Below are positions 24,815 to 33,140 of a stretch of 64,000 bases of DNA, one piece after another. Within the stretch, counting starts at the first letter, position 1, and every line of letters begins with the position of its first letter. This stretch comes from Olavius algarvensis Delta 4 endosymbiont. Lineage in GTDB: Bacteria > Desulfobacterota > Desulfobacteria > Desulfobacterales > CAJINA01. The notes under the pieces are model-generated. The model worked only from the letters and a program-made list of their open reading frames with translations. It was not told the origin of the DNA and made no database searches. The stretch spans positions 1 through 64,000 of the forward strand of contig CAJINA010000083.1 in assembly GCA_905176665.1 (NCBI GenBank), given 5' to 3'. The translations under genes were made by a program, and so were the position numbers.

Positions 24815-26404
24815 CTAAAAATCGGCAAAGTCCTCATCATCGAAAGGAATCACCGCTTCCGGTGCTGATTTGGATGGCCCCGGTTTTGCCGCCGGCAACT
24901 CACGGGCAGGGGCTTTGCGTTGCCTTTTAGCCGGCACCGCTGGTTTGGCCCCGTCCGGGCGGGTCAGTTTGGAATTGCTGCCGCCGACCACGGTCACCAG
25001 TTCACCCACCATGTATTTCATCTGTTCCGCCTGGGCACTCATTTCTTCGGCGGCAGAGGCCGATTCCTCTGCTCCAGCGGCGTTTTGCTGGGTTACCTTG
25101 TCCATCTCTACAACCGCGGTGTTGACCTGATCGATCCCCTGGGCCTGTTCGCTGGAGGCGGCTGCAATCTCGCCCACCAGTTCGCCCACCTTGCCGGCAT
25201 TGGTGGCCACTTCGGCGAATGAACCGGAAGTGCTGTCTACGAGCTGGGAACCGTCATGGATCTTTTTGACCGTATTTTCAATAAGCTCGGATGTGTTCTT
25301 GGCGGCGTCGGCGGCGCGCATGGCCAGGTTACGGACCTCGTCGGCTACAACGGCAAACCCGGCCCCGGCCTCACCTGCCCGGGCGGCTTCCACGGCCGCA
25401 TTCAGGGCCAGGAGATTGGTCTGAAAGGCGATTTCATCGATCGTCTTGATGATTTTGGACGTTTCTTCACTGGCCTTGGTGATGGATTCCATCGATTCGG
25501 TCAGCTCGGTCATGGCTTCATTGGCAGGCTGAACCACACTGTTGGTTTCCTGCATCAGGGAATCCGCCTGCCGGCTGTGATCCGCGTTCTGCTTGGTCAT
25601 GGAGGCCATCTCCTCCAGAGACGCGGAGGTTTCTTCGATGGAGGCGGCCTGCTCGGATGACCCTTCCGCCAGCGACTGACCGGACACGGCTACCTGGCCG
25701 GAAGCGGAGGCAATCTGGCTGGAGGCCTCGTTCAAGCCTTTGATGATGGTGCTGATAGGCCGGGAAATACTACGTGCCATCAACCAGGAAAGGAACAGGC
25801 CAAAAACGGTAATTACCGCTGTTACCACAAAAATAATGGTAAAGAGGGCCCGGATCTCTTCTTCGACGTCATCGATGTAGACGCCGGAACCGACAATCCA
25901 GCCCCAGCCGAGATGCAGTTTAACATAGGAGATTTTATGCACGGGTTCCGGAGATCCCGGTTTGGGCCAGTAATAGTCGACGAAACCGGCACCGCCGGCT
26001 TTGACGGCCTTTACAAATTCCATAAACAGGTATTTACCGTTGGGGTCCTTCACGCCGGAAAGGTCTTTGCCGTCCAGCTTGGGTTTAATGGGGTGCATGA
26101 CCATATGCGGCCGGGTGTCATTGATCCAGAAGTACTCTTTACCGTCGTAGCGCATCGCTTTGATGGTCTGTATGGCGGCCTGTTTGGCTTCGGTTTCAGT
26201 TACCGTTCCGGCTTTGGCCAGGGCTGCCTGGTGGTTGATCACGTTCCAGGCGGCCTCGACAAGGTGTCTGGTCTTCACATACTTGGCATCATACGTATTG
26301 GACCGAATCCGCGGGTACAACCAGGCAAAGAACAAAATGAAACAAAGCATGATAACCACACCCAATGCCAGAATGCGGGTTGACAGTTTAAATTTCTTCA
26401 ACAT
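24815..26404 (-). CDS. Methyl-accepting chemotaxis protein with single Cache domain
   Basis: 529 residues. A transmembrane segment (about 10-30) precedes a periplasmic single-Cache domain (about 35-185; [20 protein letters not shown], then [19 protein letters not shown]). A second transmembrane helix, a HAMP-like stretch and the signalling domain follow, with the hairpin tip [20 protein letters not shown]. The end, [12 protein letters not shown], is acidic and has no CheR-binding pentapeptide. Single-Cache receptors of this type often bind small carboxylates. It begins inside the receiver gene at 26388-26789, a 17-bp overlap, so the receptor and receiver are coupled. Confidence 0.93.
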   Translation of the reverse strand: MLKKFKLSTRILALGVVIMLCFILFFAWLYPRIRSNTYDAKYVKTRHLVEAAWNVINHQAALAKAGTVTETEAKQAAIQTIKAMRYDGKEYFWINDTRPHMVMHPIKPKLDGKDLSGVKDPNGKYLFMEFVKAVKAGGAGFVDYYWPKPGSPEPVHKISYVKLHLGWGWIVGSGVYIDDVEEEIRALFTIIFVVTAVITVFGLFLSWLMARSISRPISTIIKGLNEASSQIASASGQVAVSGQSLAEGSSEQAASIEETSASLEEMASMTKQNADHSRQADSLMQETNSVVQPANEAMTELTESMESITKASEETSKIIKTIDEIAFQTNLLALNAAVEAARAGEAGAGFAVVADEVRNLAMRAADAAKNTSELIENTVKKIHDGSQLVDSTSGSFAEVATNAGKVGELVGEIAAASSEQAQGIDQVNTAVVEMDKVTQQNAAGAEESASAAEEMSAQAEQMKYMVGELVTVVGGSNSKLTRPDGAKPAVPAKRQRKAPARELPAAKPGPSKSAPEAVIPFDDEDFADF

Positions 26405-26789
26405 GGTTTCCTCCTTTGAGGTTCTGAAATGCCTCCATTTTCTGGATTAGCAGATCCGGTGAAAATGGCTTTTCGATATATTCGGCACTGAAACTCAGTG
26501 CGGACGCTCTAATTCGGTGCCCCCCGTAGGCGGTCATCAACACCTTGGCCATCTGCGGCCACCGGGTGTTGACCGACCGGAGCAGCTCCATCCCGTCCAT
26601 GCCGGGCATCTTCAGGTCGGTCACCAGCAAATCCAGAGGTGTACCGGCACGGTGGGCCCGGGCAATCGCTGCCAGCGCTGTTTGACCCCGATCAGCGGTC
26701 TCTACCTGGTGTCCATAGCGCGCCAAATGGGCTTTCAGCGCGTTTAGATTACCACGGTCATCGTCTACAATTATGATGTTCACGTCCAC
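26388..26789 (-). CDS. Stand-alone response regulator receiver
   Basis: 133 residues of receiver only. The acidic pocket is VDDD, the phosphoacceptor Asp is in [13 protein letters not shown], Thr is in LMTAYGG and Lys in IEKPFSP. No output domain follows. It starts with GTG at 26789 (a second GTG two codons on is possible) and has a weak ribosome binding site. Because it overlaps the chemoreceptor gene, it probably acts in that chemosensory pathway. Confidence 0.85.
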   Translation of the reverse strand: MDVNIIIVDDDRGNLNALKAHLARYGHQVETADRGQTALAAIARAHRAGTPLDLLVTDLKMPGMDGMELLRSVNTRWPQMAKVLMTAYGGHRIRASALSFSAEYIEKPFSPDLLIQKMEAFQNLKGGNHVEEI

Positions 26790-26987
26790 TGCCTATAGAA
26801 GCAACTGGTTATGCTCGTTTCATCCGATGATTCGCCAAACGCCAATGATGGTGTGGTTGGTCGCGGGCTCATACATCTGTTCTACATATTCTGTGCCGAA
26901 ATCTGCACACTGCCTAAAAATCTATAACGGTCTGTAATTAAACATGATATGTTTGGAAGGGTTAAAATCAAGTCAAATGGGGAAAGG

Positions 26988-27000
26988 TGTCAAACTGACA
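26988..27000. promoter_or_regulatory. Palindrome TGTCA-N3-TGACA, candidate regulator site
   Basis: A perfect 5-3-5 palindrome (TGTCAAACTGACA) lies 79 bp past the end of the sigma-54 activator gene and about 200 bp from the receiver gene start. It matches two other GTCA-N3-TGAC sites flanking the activator/kinase operon. Spacing and symmetry fit a Fis-type helix-turn-helix dimer. Confidence 0.4.
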
Positions 27001-27076
27001 TTCGGAAGGCGGATCAGGAAGATTTATATAAAAAATACAATAATTTATGAATAGAGCGCCAATTTGGCGCACCGCG

Positions 27077-27089
27077 TGTCACTCTGACG
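27077..27089. promoter_or_regulatory. GTCA-N3-TGAC site at the activator gene end
   Basis: TGTCACTCTGACG overlaps the stop codon of the activator gene. One terminal base breaks full symmetry. It lies 77 bp from the site at 26988-27000, so the two could be bound together as an enhancer for the receiver and chemoreceptor genes transcribed away from here. Confidence 0.3.
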
Positions 27090-28476
27090 TATCTGCGGAC
27101 TGTTCGTATTCTTTGAGTTTACGCTGCAGGGTGCGCAGACCAATGCCCAGGGTTCTGGCTGCCTGGGTCCGATTGCCTTTGGAATCTTCCAGCACCCGCA
27201 GGATATGCTGTCTCTGGACGAACGCCAACGTGTGGGTGGTATCGGTGCTGACAGTCCCGGGGGCACCATGGGCGAATTCCGGGGCCTGTAAAGAGGCCAG
27301 GGTCAATGTCCGGGATTTTTCAGCCAGCACAGCGGCCGCGATCAGATTCTCCAATTCGCGCACATTGCCGGGATAGGCGTATGCCGTGAGGACGCGTTCC
27401 AGGTCCGGGGCGATGGATGCGATCTGTTTTTCGTTGGCCGCAGCATGGCGCTTCAGAAAGTGAGCTGCCAGCGGCAGGATGTCTTTCTTGCGCCGGCGCA
27501 GGGGTTGGAGATGAATGCTGTAGGCGTTCAGGCGGTGAAAGAGGTCCGCCCGAAAATGCCCGGCGTTTATGCGGGTCGCAATATCCTGGTTTGTGGCGCA
27601 GATGATGCGAACATCGATTGCCCGGACCCGGGTGCTGCCGATCCGGTAAAGCTCGCCCTCCTGAAGCACCCGCAGCAATTTTACTTGCAGGGTCGGCGCC
27701 AGGTCAGCGATTTCATCCAGGAAGATCGTCCCTTCCTGCGCCTGTTCGAAGAAACCGTGTTTATCCTCCCGGGCATCTGTAAAAGCACCTTTGGCGTGGC
27801 CGAAGAATTCGTCTTCGAACAGCGAATTGCTGAAGGCGGCCATATTGACGGCGACGAACGGAAACGTGTTGCGTTTGCTGAGGCCATGAATGACACGGGC
27901 GATCATCTCCTTACCGGTGCCGGATTCTCCGGTGATCACCACGCTGTAGTCGGTTGGGGCCACGGTTTCGACCTGGTGAAAGACGCGCGCCATCTCTTCG
28001 TCCCCGGCGATAATGTCCTTGAAAGCATCGGGGTCGTTGAGATCGGCAAATGAATTTTCGGAACCCATTAGCCGCAGCCCCTGTTTCAGGCTGTATCTTT
28101 CCAGGGCACGGTTTATTGTCAGGACCAGTTTTTCCCGGTCTACCGGTTTGACCAGATAGTCGTAGGCCCCGTATTTAATGGCCCGGACAGCCGCGGAGGT
28201 GTCGTCAATGGCGGTGAGCAGGATACATTCGGTCTGGGGGTGATGTGTTTTTATTTTCTGGAGCAATTCGATCCCGTCCATGTCGGGCATCATCAGGTCC
28301 AGGATAATCAGCTGAAACCGTTGTTCGTTCAAGCACGGGATTACCGTGCTGCTCTTGGAAATTAGGGCGGGCTCGCTGAGGCCGGCACTTACGAGGGTGG
28401 TTTTGAGACTGGTCAACAACCCGATGTCATCATCCACAATCAGGATCGGGGTGGGATGGGTCGGAAAATACTGCAT
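27079..28476 (-). CDS. Sigma-54-dependent response regulator (NtrC family)
   Basis: 465 residues from the ATG at 28476; a TTG at 28524 would add 16 residues. Receiver (phospho-Asp in LIILDLMMPDMDG), AAA+ domain with Walker A GESGTGKE and Walker B GTIFLDEIADL, and a C-terminal Fis-type helix-turn-helix (GNRTQAARTLGIGLRTLQRK). The loop that contacts sigma-54 reads GAFTDA instead of GAFTGA. It follows the kinase gene, a typical two-component pair. Palindromes GTCA-N3-TGAC on both sides of the pair are candidate targets. Confidence 0.92.
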   Translation of the reverse strand: MQYFPTHPTPILIVDDDIGLLTSLKTTLVSAGLSEPALISKSSTVIPCLNEQRFQLIILDLMMPDMDGIELLQKIKTHHPQTECILLTAIDDTSAAVRAIKYGAYDYLVKPVDREKLVLTINRALERYSLKQGLRLMGSENSFADLNDPDAFKDIIAGDEEMARVFHQVETVAPTDYSVVITGESGTGKEMIARVIHGLSKRNTFPFVAVNMAAFSNSLFEDEFFGHAKGAFTDAREDKHGFFEQAQEGTIFLDEIADLAPTLQVKLLRVLQEGELYRIGSTRVRAIDVRIICATNQDIATRINAGHFRADLFHRLNAYSIHLQPLRRRKKDILPLAAHFLKRHAAANEKQIASIAPDLERVLTAYAYPGNVRELENLIAAAVLAEKSRTLTLASLQAPEFAHGAPGTVSTDTTHTLAFVQRQHILRVLEDSKGNRTQAARTLGIGLRTLQRKLKEYEQSADTSE

Positions 28477-28531
28477 GTCAGCATCCAGTTTGGGGTTTCT
28501 GATTGTCAGCCGCCGACGGCCCAAGTCATCA

Positions 28532-30226
28532 TCAGCCCGGCGTTGCCTCCAGCGGCTCGGCCGGCAGACCGGCTTTTTGCCGGACCGCTGCCAGAAATTC
28601 AGCCATCGGCAGCGGCTTGGGAAAAATAGTAGCGAAGCCCATCTGGCGGATTTCCGCTATCTTGGGGTGGTCCGGGACGCCCGAAACCACGATGACGCTT
28701 ATGTCCGCAAAAAGGGGGTCATCCTGAATCGTCCGGCAAACTTCCACACCATCGACTTCCGGCATGAACACATCCAGGATCACCACATCCGGCTGGAATT
28801 CGCCGAGCCGGGCGCAGGCGTCCACGCCACTCGCTGCAGTTTGTACATGGTACGCATCTTCGCGCTCAAGGGCCTCGTTGATGAGCTGCAAAAACATGTC
28901 ATCGTCGTCCACGACCAGGACCCGCGGGGCATCGGTGCGAGCGGTGGCTGGAAAAGATACGGCGAACTCGGCCCCGCCGGCCGGAAGGTTGCGAAATCGA
29001 ATTCGTCCGTTATGTGCCTGGACCAGGCTATATGTTACGGAAAGACCCAGACCGGTTCCACCGGCTTCCTGCTTGTTGGTTACAAACGGATCAAACAGGC
29101 TGTCGAACATATCCGGCGCGATGCCCTTGCCGTTATCGGCCACGCTTATCAAGACGCGGTCCTCTGCGTCCAGGGCGGTTTTTACGGTGACCTGTCCGTC
29201 AACGTGCTCGATGGCTTCCCCGGCATTGATGATCATGTTCATCAGTATCTGTTCGATGCTCTGGAGGTTGGCATTGATTTTGGGCAGGTTGGGAGCCAGG
29301 TCGGTGAGCAGTTCGGTCCCGGACTTGCGGAGCATTGTCTTGGTGAGTTTCTGGGCATTGTTCACCGCGGCGTTGATATCAAGGGGGACTTTGTCGGAGA
29401 CGCTGGAACGGCTGTAGAATTCCTTAAGGCTCTTTACAATCTCGGCGATCCGGGTGACCGCCATTTCAGTATCGTTAATAAGCAGGTGCAGGTTCTCCTC
29501 GAGATAGTTGACCGGCAAGCCTCCAAACTTACGTTCCGGATTGCTGGTGGTCAATTCGGTGAGCAGGGGCAGCAGGTCCTGCCAGAGGCCTTTGAAAAGG
29601 TGGATGTTCAGCATGATCAGGTTGGTGGGGTTGTTAATTTCGTGGGCTACCCCGGAAACCAGCGTGCCCAGGGCCTTCATTTTTTGAGCTTGGTAGAGGT
29701 CGGTACGGGCCTGTTCGAGCGCAGCCGCCGTTTTTTTAGTCTCGGTGATATCCCGCAGGGAAGAGATGACCTTGTAGGGCTGTAGCTGATCATCCCTTAC
29801 GAGGACGGAGTTCAAGAGGCAGTGGGCCATATGGCCGGCCTTGTCCAGCAGGGCAATCTCCCGGTTGTAAATATGGTCGTCGGCCAGGATGGCATCCACA
29901 ATTGCCCGTCGGTTTTCTGCAGATGCGAAAAACTGGTTCAGGGAAGCCCCGATAAGATCGGCGCGCTTATACTGGAAAATCTTCTCCACCGATGGACTGA
30001 TCTCCAGGATTTCGCCTTCCAACGAGGTTTCAACGTATACATCCTGGATGCTTTCGAATATTCGGCGATATTTCTCTTCACTTTTCCGCAAGGCCTTCTC
30101 GGTCTGCAGCCGGTCATTGATCTGCTTCCGAAAGCTCTCCTTGGCATCGCTGAGTTCCTTGGCTTTCCGGGCCAACTGGGTCTCGAGCTCCGCGATGCGT
30201 TTCCTATTTTCAGCTGCTGGGTTCAT
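28532..30226 (-). CDS. Cytoplasmic PAS hybrid histidine kinase
   Basis: 564 residues from the ATG at 30226, which has GAGG upstream; a GTG at 30259 is possible. Order: coiled coil (about 5-50), PAS (about 55-170), HisKA with the phospho-His in GVAHEINNPTNL, HATPase (NMIINAGEAIEH, DNGKGI, GGTGLGLSV), and a C-terminal receiver (VVILDVFMPEVDG). No transmembrane segment, so it senses a cytoplasmic signal. It is the presumed partner of the sigma-54 regulator encoded just downstream. Confidence 0.92.
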   Translation of the reverse strand: MNPAAENRKRIAELETQLARKAKELSDAKESFRKQINDRLQTEKALRKSEEKYRRIFESIQDVYVETSLEGEILEISPSVEKIFQYKRADLIGASLNQFFASAENRRAIVDAILADDHIYNREIALLDKAGHMAHCLLNSVLVRDDQLQPYKVISSLRDITETKKTAAALEQARTDLYQAQKMKALGTLVSGVAHEINNPTNLIMLNIHLFKGLWQDLLPLLTELTTSNPERKFGGLPVNYLEENLHLLINDTEMAVTRIAEIVKSLKEFYSRSSVSDKVPLDINAAVNNAQKLTKTMLRKSGTELLTDLAPNLPKINANLQSIEQILMNMIINAGEAIEHVDGQVTVKTALDAEDRVLISVADNGKGIAPDMFDSLFDPFVTNKQEAGGTGLGLSVTYSLVQAHNGRIRFRNLPAGGAEFAVSFPATARTDAPRVLVVDDDDMFLQLINEALEREDAYHVQTAASGVDACARLGEFQPDVVILDVFMPEVDGVEVCRTIQDDPLFADISVIVVSGVPDHPKIAEIRQMGFATIFPKPLPMAEFLAAVRQKAGLPAEPLEATPG

Positions 30227-30270
30227 CCTCAGCCTCAGGTTGCGCAATGTTGCCGTCACAGGGGATAGCT

Positions 30271-30297
30271 CTGACGTCAGGGTGCGTCAAAATGACG
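30271..30297. promoter_or_regulatory. Palindromes upstream of the kinase/regulator operon
   Basis: Two symmetric sites stand side by side: CTGACGTCAG (30271-30280) and the perfect 5-3-5 palindrome CGTCAAAATGACG (30285-30297). The second shares the GTCA-N3-TGAC core with sites at 26988 and 27077. They lie 45-71 bp before the kinase start codon, a good place for autoregulation by the operon's own regulator. Confidence 0.45.
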
Positions 30298-30424
30298 TAT
30301 GTCTGGATTGTAAGGGTTTTGGAAAGGGGTGTCAAATTCGAGACAACTACCAGGTGATCCGAGCGATCGTTTTCGGCTAGCGGACTCGGCGGCGCACGGC
30401 GGTCAGAAGTGTCGCCCCGGGTCC

Positions 30425-31453
30425 CTACACGTTGAAGCGAAAATTGATGATATCACCATCTGACACCGGATAGGTTTTTCCCTCCAGCCGGACAGTACCC
30501 TGTTTGCGGGCCTGGGCATGGGAACCGGCGGCCATCAGATCATTGTAGGAGACAACCTCGGCCCGAATGAAACCCTTTTTGATGTCGGAGTGAATAACGT
30601 CGGCGGCATCCAAAGCCGGGGTACCCGCTCGGATGGTCCAGGCCCGGACCTCGTCTTCACCGACCGTAAAGAAAGAAATCAGCCCCTGGAGGGCGTAGGA
30701 TCTTTTGATGACTCGGTCCATGGCCGAGGCGGTCACGTTAAACTCTGCCAGGAATTCGTCCGCCTCTTCCTCAGACATCTGTCCCAGCTCCTGTTCCAGT
30801 TTGGCGCGGATGACCATCGTTTCTTCGGCGGCAAACACCGTGGCCGTCTCCGGCGACTGATCATCCTCATCCTCGTTGTTGAAAAGGACCAGTTTCGGCT
30901 TGGCCGACAAGAAGGCAAACCCTTTTAAAAGGGGGGACAGGGCAATCTCGGGAATCCGCCGCAGGGGTTGTTCGCGTTCCAATGCCTCCAGGCACTTTTC
31001 AAGCAGGCCTGGCTCTTCGGGATGAATACTGCGGCCGCGTTTTTTTTCCAGGACTAGTCTTTCCAGCCTTTTTTCGACTGAAACTTGATCGGTCAGGATC
31101 AGATCCTGCTCGATTGCGAGAAAATCTTCAGCCAGGGTCGGCGCATCAAAACCGTAACCGCTGAAATTCCGAACCACGTGAATCAATGCGTCTGCATCCC
31201 GAACCGGTGTCCAGGCAGTTTGGTCACCTTTGTCCGGGCCGCCTTTGGCACCGGGCAGGAAGTATTCCACCTGGGCGTATATGGTCTTTTGCGGGTTATA
31301 CATATCGCTGAGGACATCTATCCGTTTGTCCGGGACCACAATGGTGCCGATGCGGTCCTCCGCGCGACTGCCGGGCGGGGCACTGCTGCGGGTGAGAGCG
31401 TCGAAGATGGTTGCTTTGCCTGATCGCGGCAGTCCGATGATGCCCAGTTTCAT
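30425..31453 (-). CDS. YchF/Obg-related GTPase, divergent
   Basis: 342 residues from the ATG at 31453 (MKLGIIGLPRSGKATIF), with GGAGA upstream. The P-loop GLPRSGKAT replaces the usual GLPNVGKST of YchF. The middle is helical, and the C-terminal part, SFFTVGEDEVRAWTIRAG through VSDGDIINFRFNV, matches the YchF TGS-like domain. The expected NKxE-like base-specificity motif reads FNNED. YchF proteins are ribosome-associated ATPase/GTPases; this copy is slightly short and divergent, so it may be a paralogue rather than the housekeeping protein. Confidence 0.8.
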   Translation of the reverse strand: MKLGIIGLPRSGKATIFDALTRSSAPPGSRAEDRIGTIVVPDKRIDVLSDMYNPQKTIYAQVEYFLPGAKGGPDKGDQTAWTPVRDADALIHVVRNFSGYGFDAPTLAEDFLAIEQDLILTDQVSVEKRLERLVLEKKRGRSIHPEEPGLLEKCLEALEREQPLRRIPEIALSPLLKGFAFLSAKPKLVLFNNEDEDDQSPETATVFAAEETMVIRAKLEQELGQMSEEEADEFLAEFNVTASAMDRVIKRSYALQGLISFFTVGEDEVRAWTIRAGTPALDAADVIHSDIKKGFIRAEVVSYNDLMAAGSHAQARKQGTVRLEGKTYPVSDGDIINFRFNV

Positions 31454-31609
31454 TTCATTCTCTCCAGATTCGTCCACGGGTTGCAGGATGGTTGCTGATG
31501 CTATACTCTTTATACCTACCCTTGGTAGTTGGCAAGATCGAATCTTGGCTGCGAAACCGGGTCTGGCTGGTCGTCCCGGTTGGGAACCGGCAGCCGGAAA
31601 GGCCCCGAC

Positions 31610-32454
31610 ATGCCCCTGGACAAAATTTATAGCGCTGTTTTGCTGGGCGTGCTTTTTACAGGCATGCAATGGGTCCCGGCCTATGTCCCCGATTGCCGGG
31701 GTGCGCTGGCCGTCATCCAGATAGACCACGCTGACCCGGATGACATTTCCCGGGCCGTATCCGTCCTACTCTCGCCGGCGGGACGACTCTCTTTAGATCG
31801 CCGGACCCACGCCCTGATTGTGAACGACACCCCGCAGGTAATAGCCCAGGTACGTGATCTGGTACGGCAGCTCGACCAGCCCGCCCCCGCTCTGACCATC
31901 CGGGTCAAGATGAGACAACTGCGAACAGACGCGGAAGATGAGCTGACCGTTGCAGGCCGCATTTCCGGTCCGGGCTGGTCACTGGGTACGCCGGGTTACA
32001 CCGAAGACGGGGTGGATGTAACGCTCGACAAGTCAAAGGCTGGAAACAGGCAACTGTCTGAGTATGTCCTGAAAGGACAATCCGGGCAACCGGCCTATAT
32101 CGCCACCGGCAGCGACATCCCCTTTACAACCCGGTGGTCCCGGGTCTGCCGTACATATGGCGCCTACGGCGGCAGACCACCTACAAACGGGTGGCCACCG
32201 GTTTCGAGGTGCTGCCGATAGTGCGCGGTCGCATGGCCCTGGTCAGCTTGACACCCCGTATAAGCACATACGCGGCCGGTATCATCCGGTTTGTCGATGC
32301 GGCTACACAGATTCGGGTCCCCCTGGGCCGCTGGGTGGATATCGGCCAGGTGGCCGGGCAGCGCAATGATGCCATCCAGGCCGTCATCGACAGTGGGAAG
32401 CGTGAGCAGGCGACGCGTTTATCGATTTGGATGCTGATCGAAAAGGACCCTTGA
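31610..32454 (+). pseudogene. Secretin-N-like exported protein, frameshifted
   Basis: The frame from ATG 31610 begins with a signal-like hydrophobic segment and a fold typical of secretin N domains (IDHADPDDISRAVSVLL, then RTHALIVNDTPQVIAQVRDL). Near 32122-32128 the coding sense moves to another frame that continues PVVPGLPYIWRLRRQTTYKR and ends at 32454. Adding one base near ACAACCCGG would restore a 281-residue protein. No secretin barrel follows, so even intact this would be a short secretin-N protein. The frameshift may be real decay or a sequence error; codon use is normal on both sides. Confidence 0.6.
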
Positions 32455-32525
32455 GCCAACCGGCCCTTGTCTTGAGGGGCACACTTGTTTCCCGGGCCTG
32501 CAACCGGCGTTCCGTATTCAGGTGC

Positions 32526-32993
32526 TCAGCTGGGTGGGGGGGGGGCAGCGATCAGGGTTCTGAGTACATCTTCCTTGCCCACGATACCGACCAGTTTGCC
32601 GCCCGCGACCACCGGCAGGGTGTGGAAATTGTTATCCACCATCAATGCAGCCAAGGCTTCTATACCGGTTTCCGGGGAGACTGTGACCGGGTTGCCGGTC
32701 ATGGCCTGAGAAACAGTGGTGGCCGCAATTTTGCGCACCTCTTTTTCCAGCTGTTTCGCTGATGAAAGGGGAATGAGGCCGTCCAGGAAGGTGAACAGAG
32801 ACGGAATCGGCAATTTCTTTTGCTGGGCGATCAGGTCGCTCTGGCAGAGAATGCCCACCAATTGGCCCTGGCTGTCTATCACCGGGGCACCGTTGATGTG
32901 ATTGTCCAGCAGCAGCCGGGTGGCTTCCCCAATTTCCATTCCCGGGGTCAATGTGATCACCTCTCGGGACATGATTTCCGCTGTCGTAATCAT
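32526..32993 (-). CDS. Tandem CBS-domain protein
   Basis: 155 residues with two CBS motifs: the first around MITTAEIMSREVITLTPG and NGAPVIDSQGQLVGILCQSD, the second around MTGNPVTVSPETGIEALA and LPVVAGGKLVGIVGKEDVL. CBS pairs bind adenosine nucleotides and regulate partner proteins. The proline-rich tail APPPPS comes from a G run. GGAGG precedes the ATG, and that leader matches the terminal inverted repeat of the MITE family in this window. It is divergent from the cysteine desulfidase gene. Confidence 0.88.
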   Translation of the reverse strand: MITTAEIMSREVITLTPGMEIGEATRLLLDNHINGAPVIDSQGQLVGILCQSDLIAQQKKLPIPSLFTFLDGLIPLSSAKQLEKEVRKIAATTVSQAMTGNPVTVSPETGIEALAALMVDNNFHTLPVVAGGKLVGIVGKEDVLRTLIAAPPPPS

Positions 32994-33008
32994 TTGAGAT
33001 AGCCTCCA
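32993..33008. repeat. Solitary MITE terminal repeat match
   Basis: The plus strand reads TTTGAGATAGCCTCCA, matching the right-hand terminal repeat of the seven MITE copies over 14 bases. No left end or internal MITE sequence is present. On the minus strand it forms the GGAGG ribosome binding site and ATG of the CBS gene. It may be a relic end or coincidence. Confidence 0.35.
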
Positions 33009-33060
33009 TTAGATTGCTGGCTTAGCGCCGGTAGCAAATTTGACCTTACCCACAATGGTC

Positions 33061-33090
33061 TTGAACTCGGGTTGCTAACTAGAGTATAGG
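33061..33090 (+). promoter_or_regulatory. Candidate sigma-70 promoter of the cysteine desulfidase gene
   Basis: TTGAAC (33061-33066) and TATAGG (33085-33090) are separated by 18 bp and lie about 50 bp before the ATG at 33141. Both hexamers match the consensus at four of six positions. Confidence 0.35.
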
Positions 33091-33140
33091 CATACGCCAG
33101 CCACTGTTCAACAAAAACCTGGACCACTGGAGTGATAGCC

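Noticed and set aside
26820..26925. Minus-strand frame ending NHTIIGVWRIIG before a stop, just upstream of the receiver gene
   Set aside because: Looks protein-like for about 30 codons but has no start codon and a stop directly upstream; too short to call, possibly a remnant.
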